Shown: positions 59,323-64,000 of the stretch, piece by piece
Layout: each line of letters opens with the position of its first letter
Position numbering within the stretch: the first letter of the stretch is position 1
DNA from: Acetatifactor sp.
GTDB lineage: Bacteria; Bacillota; Clostridia; Lachnospirales; Lachnospiraceae
Direction: 5' to 3'
NCBI GenBank assembly: GCA_024695935.1
Contig: JAILHH010000008.1
Span: 33,336 to 97,335, forward strand
DNA: 64,000 bases
Made by a program: the position numbers and the translations under genes
The notes under the pieces: model-generated
Told to the model about the DNA's origin: nothing
The model's input: the letters and a program-made list of their open reading frames with translations, nothing else
Database searches by the model: none

Positions 59323-60693
59323 GTGAGTATTGAATCATACCTAAGGACAAAGCAAGACGAAAAAAGCGGTACAGTCCGTGAGAATCTTCAGATCGATACT
59401 GTCAAAAGAACTATTGTAAAGGCAGTAAAAGAGCGCATCAGCAATGACAGGGAAATAAGCCTTGATAATTACGATGTTGCAAGATACAAGGTCAAGCAGT
59501 TTGCACTTAAATGGATCGAGGAAGAGCAGGAAAAGCATTTCGGGGCAAATGCCATAAGCTTAGAGGATAAATATGCCATATACGATGCCCTCATTCAAAA
59601 CATGTTTGGACTTGGTGCAATAGAGCCTTTGCTACGCGACCAATCCATCACAGAAATAATGATAAACGGTATCGATAAAATATTCATAGAAAAAGACGGC
59701 CGCATTTTTCAGCCAACGGATTCCTATGGAAAAAACCTCACTTTTTCGGACGGGGAAGAACTAAAAACCATAATAGATAAGATCGTGGCACCGATAAACA
59801 GAAAAGTAGATGAAAGTAATCCGATCGTGGATGCAAGACTTCCGGACGGATCCCGTGTAAACATAGTATTAAATCCGATTTCCCTAGATGGAACAGTGGT
59901 TACGATCAGACGATTCCCGGAAAATCCGTACCCTATGGACGAACTGATAAAAAAAGGAACCCTTGACGAGGAAGCGGCAGAGCTGTTAAAGATCCTGGTA
60001 AAGGCTAAATACAACATCCTGGTTTCAGGCGGCACGGGAAGTGGAAAGACGACATTCTTAAATGCATTAAGTATGTTTATCCCTGAGTCAGAGCGTGTCA
60101 TCACCATCGAAGACTCAGCAGAATTAAAATTCTCTCAGGTTAAGAACCTCATACGAATGGAGAGCAGACCGGCAAATATAGAAGGCAAGGGAGAGATAAA
60201 TATCAGATCCTTAGTTCATACAAGCCTCAGAATGCGTCCGGACAGGATCGTGGTGGGAGAGATCAGAGGCGGTGAAGCACTTGACATGCTCCAGGCGATG
60301 AATACAGGACATGACGGATCACTTACAACAGGCCACTCCAATTCCGCATCCGATATGATGCTTAGACTTGAGACCATGGTCTTAATGGCAGGAATGGATC
60401 TGCCCCTTCAATCGATCAGAAGACAGATAGCATCGGCGCTTGATATAATCGTCCATTTGGGGAGACTTCGGGATGGTTCCAGGAAAGTAATGGAGATATG
60501 CGAAGTGGTCGGCTATGAAGACGGAGAGGTAAAGCTACGTACACTTTACAGGTTTAGAGAAACCGGCGTGAACAAAGAGACAGGAAAAATAACAGGAAGA
60601 TTGGAAAAGACCGGTTCCACCCTTACACGGTTTGAAAAACTCCTTGGCGCAGGGTATGAAGACGTTGCCGGGAAATGGGGGTACAGGGAATGA
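59323..60693 (+). CDS. TadA/CpaF secretion ATPase
   Basis: Hexameric VirB11/PilB-type ATPase that powers Tad pilus assembly, 456 residues. After an N-terminal helical region, the core shows FGLGAIEPLLRDQSITEIMINGIDKIFIE, Walker A LVSGGTGSGKTTFLNAL (about 230), the Asp box RVITIEDSAELKF, Walker B VVGEIRGGEALDMLQAMNTGHDGSLTTGHSNS with its His box, and a closing Arg-rich arm. The start is GTG with GGAG nine bases upstream. It overlaps tadB by four bases (ATGA). Confidence 0.94.
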   Translation: MSIESYLRTKQDEKSGTVRENLQIDTVKRTIVKAVKERISNDREISLDNYDVARYKVKQFALKWIEEEQEKHFGANAISLEDKYAIYDALIQNMFGLGAIEPLLRDQSITEIMINGIDKIFIEKDGRIFQPTDSYGKNLTFSDGEELKTIIDKIVAPINRKVDESNPIVDARLPDGSRVNIVLNPISLDGTVVTIRRFPENPYPMDELIKKGTLDEEAAELLKILVKAKYNILVSGGTGSGKTTFLNALSMFIPESERVITIEDSAELKFSQVKNLIRMESRPANIEGKGEINIRSLVHTSLRMRPDRIVVGEIRGGEALDMLQAMNTGHDGSLTTGHSNSASDMMLRLETMVLMAGMDLPLQSIRRQIASALDIIVHLGRLRDGSRKVMEICEVVGYEDGEVKLRTLYRFRETGVNKETGKITGRLEKTGSTLTRFEKLLGAGYEDVAGKWGYRE

Positions 60694-61562
60694 ATATAAT
60701 TATTTTTAGCCTGTTTTTGACAGCCGTCATTCTGGGACTTTTACTGTTTGAGAATAAATCAAAAAAGCGCTCTGACGATGATGTTTACAATACATTTAAG
60801 GGCACAGTTGTAAGGCGCTCTACCATTAAAGATTTACTTAAGAGCAGAAACGTGCTGATCAAACAGGGAATCCCGTATTTTGCAGTTTCTCTTTTTGCGG
60901 GGATAGTTTTGTTCAGAAATGTATTTATAGCTTTTTTGTTCAGCATAGTGTCCCTGGCGCTTATCTATTGGTATATGACGGTAACGCACAAAAAGAAAAG
61001 CATGGAAATTTTCATGAATGAGTTTAAAGAAGCCATGCTGTCAATGTCAAATTCACTAAAGTCAGGAGCATCTCTGCCTGTTGCAATAGCACGCTCAAGG
61101 GCAGAACTTGATTATGTTTCATCCGTAAAGGAAAGTATTTTAAAGGAAGAACTGGATAGAGTTATAAACGAGATAAATCTTGGAATATCCACAGATGAAG
61201 CTCTGGAGAATTTCAAAGAGAGAATGAAAAGCGAGGAAGTGGACAGTTTCGTAAATGCAGCTGTTATCACAAACAGAGTGGGCGGAGACCTGTCTGAAGT
61301 TATGATCAGAGTCTGCGACATGATAAGTGACAAGATAGAGATCAAACGAGAGATCGTAAGTTTGACAGCCAGCAAACGAAGCGAGTCAAATATCCTCTCT
61401 GTGGCACCTCTTATAATGGTCCCATTTTTGATCTTAATAGCTCCGGGATATGTGGCTCCGATGTTTAATACAACAGTGGGAAAACTGTTAATGGGACTGG
61501 CAATAGTAATGTTGTTTGTAAACTTCATTTTGGCTAAAAAGATAATGGATATAAAACTGTAA
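60690..61562 (+). CDS. TadB inner-membrane platform protein
   Basis: Type II/IV secretion F-domain protein, 290 residues. Two N-terminal membrane segments and two at the C-terminus enclose the T2SSF domain (about 105-230, FMNEFKEAMLSMSNSLKSGASLPVAIA... and NRVGGDLSEVMIRVCDMI). Forms the membrane platform with TadC. ATG at 60690 overlaps the tadA stop. Confidence 0.9.
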   Translation: MNIIIFSLFLTAVILGLLLFENKSKKRSDDDVYNTFKGTVVRRSTIKDLLKSRNVLIKQGIPYFAVSLFAGIVLFRNVFIAFLFSIVSLALIYWYMTVTHKKKSMEIFMNEFKEAMLSMSNSLKSGASLPVAIARSRAELDYVSSVKESILKEELDRVINEINLGISTDEALENFKERMKSEEVDSFVNAAVITNRVGGDLSEVMIRVCDMISDKIEIKREIVSLTASKRSESNILSVAPLIMVPFLILIAPGYVAPMFNTTVGKLLMGLAIVMLFVNFILAKKIMDIKL

Positions 61563-61563
61563 G

Positions 61564-62478
61564 ATGAATATTTATGTTTTTATTACTGTTCTGGGGATCA
61601 TCATAGTGCTTTTGTGTGCATTGCCGGATACCAGAATAAAAGAAGAAAACCAATACGAATTCCTAAATAAGGGGATGACGGTAAAAAGGCGCAGGGAATA
61701 TACCGGGCAAACTGAAAAAATCTGGAGCTTTGTAGCAAAGACAGCAAGAAGATTTGAAAAGATAAAACTGCCGGTGACTGATAAAAAAAGAGAGACCATC
61801 GAAAAAAACATAATATACGCAGGTCTTGATAAATATATTTTCCCTGAAGATATAGTGACGGTAAAGTACCTGACGCTTGTGGTGTGCGGATTATATTTCG
61901 GATTCCTTGCCATGGCGTCAAAAGATCCGCTTAACGTATTACTTGGAGCAATGGCATGCGCGCTTTCGTTCTTTCTGCCGGAAACTATGCTAAAGATAAG
62001 TGCAGGAAGAAGACAGGAAAAGATAAGCAGAGAATTCCCGGCCGTTATCACATCCCTTGCGATCATAACAGACGCAGGATTAAATCTTATAACAGCTATA
62101 GAAACCCTGGTAAACCAGCAGAGAGACGATTCCGTATTTGTGGATGAACTGCATAAAGCCCTTGATGAGATAAAGATAGGCATACCGCAAAAGGATGCAT
62201 TTTTAAAACTGTCTGCGTCAACAAACGTTGAGGAAGTCAGATTCTTTGTGTCAGCCCTGATACAGGGACTTGAAAAGGGAAGCGCAGGACTTACGGAGAT
62301 AATCAGAAATCAGGCGAATGAAAGCTGGAATAAGCGAAAACTCCATGCAAAAGAGCTTGCGGAAAAAGCTTCCATAAAGCTGTTCTTGCCACTGCTATTA
62401 TTGGTGTTTCCCGCATTTGCAATTTTTCTGATGGGGCCGATGGTATTCTCACTCATAGATCTGTTTTCAATTTTTTAA
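61564..62478 (+). CDS. TadC inner-membrane platform protein
   Basis: Second F-domain platform protein, 304 residues, with membrane segments at about 2-18, 100-140 and 275-300. The T2SSF domain has EFPAVITSLAIITDAGLNLITAIETL and FFVSALIQGLEKGSAGLTEIIRNQA. It starts one base after tadB and shares its domain layout. Confidence 0.9.
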   Translation: MNIYVFITVLGIIIVLLCALPDTRIKEENQYEFLNKGMTVKRRREYTGQTEKIWSFVAKTARRFEKIKLPVTDKKRETIEKNIIYAGLDKYIFPEDIVTVKYLTLVVCGLYFGFLAMASKDPLNVLLGAMACALSFFLPETMLKISAGRRQEKISREFPAVITSLAIITDAGLNLITAIETLVNQQRDDSVFVDELHKALDEIKIGIPQKDAFLKLSASTNVEEVRFFVSALIQGLEKGSAGLTEIIRNQANESWNKRKLHAKELAEKASIKLFLPLLLLVFPAFAIFLMGPMVFSLIDLFSIF

Positions 62479-62507
62479 GATTAGGAAAAGAAAAGAGGAT
62501 AAAAAAG

Positions 62508-63011
62508 ATGATCGTGTTTTTTATGATAATGATTTTATTGTTTCTGTTATTGCCACTCATACTCAGTATCATCGGATTTGTCATCAAAAAAAGAGTATTT
62601 TACTACATAAGTCTGTCATTGGCATTTGTGTTTGAACTGGTGTCCTTTATCTCTGAAACTGTTTCAAAAGAAGAACCTGCCATATCGTTCTTTATGTTTT
62701 TGACATACTCAACCGTATATCTGATCCTATGGCTTATTGAATTATGCTTGTTAAGAAAAGAAGCTGTGGCAACAGGAATACTGTGTTTTGTGACAACTAT
62801 CATGGGATATATATTTTTCTCAATGGCTGACGATCCTAATCATAGAGTGGGATCGTACTTTCTCGTAACTGTCATACTGATCACAAGCATACTAATGGCA
62901 TTAGTTAATTACATGGTGTTTAAGACAAAAAAAGACAGCATCGGAAAAAGTGTGACTCAGATAAGGAATAAAAAATATGAAGTCGAATCCATTGACGAGA
63001 TCATTTCATAA
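62508..63011 (+). CDS. Hypothetical membrane protein in the Tad cluster
   Basis: A 167-residue protein with about five membrane segments (2-22, 28-48, 58-78, 88-108, 118-140) and a charged cytoplasmic tail ending KKYEVESIDEIIS. It resembles no family I know. AAAGAGGAT precedes the ATG. Its position between tadC and a pseudopilin gene, with a 35-base overlap of the latter, places it in the pilus operon. Confidence 0.7.
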   Translation: MIVFFMIMILLFLLLPLILSIIGFVIKKRVFYYISLSLAFVFELVSFISETVSKEEPAISFFMFLTYSTVYLILWLIELCLLRKEAVATGILCFVTTIMGYIFFSMADDPNHRVGSYFLVTVILITSILMALVNYMVFKTKKDSIGKSVTQIRNKKYEVESIDEIIS

Positions 63012-63426
63012 ATTGATAGATGATAATGCCGGGAATACAACGGTTACTATGGCCATGGTGATAATAATCCTTATGGCGATGTGCGGTATCATAATAGACC
63101 TTGGTGTCATGGTGGAGCACAGAGCAAGGCTTTACAGTGCTTCCATGGCAGGAGCACATTCATCAATAGATTCTTATGATGTGGAGATACTTGAAAGAGA
63201 AGGAGTAATAGAACTGATTCCGGAAGTTATGGTGCCAAAGATTTCTTCATACCTGACTGCAAACTTAGAGGATGCATGGGTAGATTCTGTGGAGCTGGTA
63301 CCGGAGAGGCACGATTGTGTGAGGATTATCACAAAATGCAAAGTAAAGCCTGTTTTCATGCAACTCTTTGGGGTGGATGAAAAGGTGATGAAGGTAGACC
63401 TGTTTCTAACGGTTTATCCGGATTGA
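62977..63426 (+). CDS. TadE/TadG-like pseudopilin or assembly protein
   Basis: A 149-residue protein with a polar N-terminus, then NAGNTTVTMAMVIIILMAMCGIIIDLGVMV (about 20-50), the hydrophobic helix typical of Tad pseudopilins; the expected Glu of the EY pair is missing. The outer domain contains HRARLYSASMAGAHSSID and a pair of beta strands. It overlaps the preceding gene by 35 bases. Probably a minor pilus component. Confidence 0.7.
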   Translation: MKSNPLTRSFHKLIDDNAGNTTVTMAMVIIILMAMCGIIIDLGVMVEHRARLYSASMAGAHSSIDSYDVEILEREGVIELIPEVMVPKISSYLTANLEDAWVDSVELVPERHDCVRIITKCKVKPVFMQLFGVDEKVMKVDLFLTVYPD

Positions 63427-63463
63427 CAAAAGGCTGATCAATAGATGAGGGGAGGTGAGAAAA

Positions 63464-64000
63464 GTGAAGAGGGAAAAGTTTTGCAGGCTGTTAAGGTCTT
63501 GTGCGTATCTTTTGTTTTCTCTTATGGTTTCCATTATGTTAAACGGTGGCGTTGCTTATGGATATGATGATCTTACAAAAGTTTCATTAACCGTTACATA
63601 TGAGGAAATCGAAGATGAAAGCATATACCTTGCACCTTCGCCAAAGGCATATGAAAAAAACATTAACTCGGAATCAGACCGAAACAATGAGGTAACTTCC
63701 GGACGCAAAGTTAATGAAGGCAGCTTTGCCAATGGCTTTGAAGGTATAAAACCAGCTAATGAAAAGTTGTCAGATGGTTTACTATATAACCTTAGAGAGA
63801 AGTACTCATTTTTGACAGGCGATATGACATCATCTCTATTCAGGTTTCATCAGCTGGGACAGAGATTAAAGATTCAAGCTCTTGAAGAGACAACAGCTTT
63901 TTTACAGGCAGGTAAAGGCATAAGCTATTGGCGAACAATTCTGTTGTTAGCACTTTTGACCGTGCCTGCATTCATAAGCGTATCCATAAAGAAGACGTCG
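63464..64000 (+). CDS. Partial secreted, membrane-anchored protein of the Tad cluster
   Basis: An open frame of at least 179 codons runs off the window edge. GTG start with GGGGAGGTGA upstream. Basic tip and hydrophobic core (about 1-33, ending GGVAYG) form a signal peptide. The outer part is polar and Asn/Glu/Ser-rich, with LREKYSFLTGDMTSS and FRFHQLGQRLKIQALEETTAFLQAG. A membrane segment follows at about 158-174 with KK after it. I do not recognise the family. The position suggests a pilus-associated surface protein. Confidence 0.7.
   Translation, partial: MKREKFCRLLRSCAYLLFSLMVSIMLNGGVAYGYDDLTKVSLTVTYEEIEDESIYLAPSPKAYEKNINSESDRNNEVTSGRKVNEGSFANGFEGIKPANEKLSDGLLYNLREKYSFLTGDMTSSLFRFHQLGQRLKIQALEETTAFLQAGKGISYWRTILLLALLTVPAFISVSIKKTS

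Overview
The window looks like a chromosomal segment of a low-to-mid GC Firmicute of the Lachnospiraceae, most like Butyrivibrio/Pseudobutyrivibrio. The pointers are a GH3 beta-glucosidase with reversed domain order (known from Butyrivibrio fibrisolvens and Ruminococcus albus), a long PPi-dependent phosphofructokinase, an archaeal-type aspartyl-tRNA synthetase, ABC sugar importers without a local ATPase, and a Tad pilus locus without a secretin. This is inferred from gene content; no 16S is present.

Layout. 1-9.1 kb: hpt and ftsH, a GH13 cyclomaltodextrinase-type enzyme, then an operon of a GNAT-like protein, DegV, a DUF3048 lipoprotein and a DUF3810 membrane protein. 9.2-10.5 kb: two tRNA-Gly genes behind a consensus promoter, a repeat-rich spacer and a 64-aa ORF. 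10.5-12.8 kb (minus): PadR regulator, HAAS-domain membrane protein and DUF4097 protein, behind a promoter covered by three dyads. 13-17.2 kb: maltose-type ABC importer. 17.4-21.1 kb: GNAT, murG plus a TSCPD protein, a 2-hydroxyacid dehydrogenase and GtrA. 21.1-30.1 kb: a large intergenic region with a dyad array and LacI-type operators, then a GH3 glucosidase, a second ABC importer and a LacI regulator. 30.2-42.3 kb: mtnN/luxS, a serine hydrolase, an OGG-type glycosylase, a small stress membrane protein, Nudix, a second GH13 enzyme, a two-component system, two RNA-modification enzymes, an ECF S-component and coaBC. 42.2-46.5 kb: LysR divergent from an AEC transporter, an SGNH hydrolase and AspRS. 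46.5-48.6 kb: a PD-(D/E)XK-like gene bracketed by two repeat elements, then tRNA-Pro. 48.7-54.9 kb: rRNA methyltransferase, alpha/beta hydrolase, CapA-like protein, PPi-PFK and a lipoprotein. 55.1-64 kb: zinc-ribbon and DUF192 genes leading into a Tad pilus operon that runs off the window.

Most striking signal. Three intergenic regions (9882-10079, 46735-46931, 48243-48440) carry the same roughly 197-bp architecture. Each has four units of ACCGAC-N24-GTCGGT type, with word starts 30-31 bp apart, arranged unit, 7-8 bp, unit, 37 bp, unit, 8 bp, unit. Only the six-base words are conserved. A fourth region (21229-21472) has five units with exactly the same 30-bp word spacing but an unrelated word, TACMGT-N24-ACKGTA, repeating every 51-53 bp. 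I know of no described element with this form; its function is unknown.

Much of the rest is carbon handling: alpha-glucan and beta-glucoside enzymes, two importers under CcpA-like and LacI-like sites, and PPi-linked glycolysis. Around it are housekeeping genes, the activated methyl cycle, coenzyme A synthesis and a surface pilus system.
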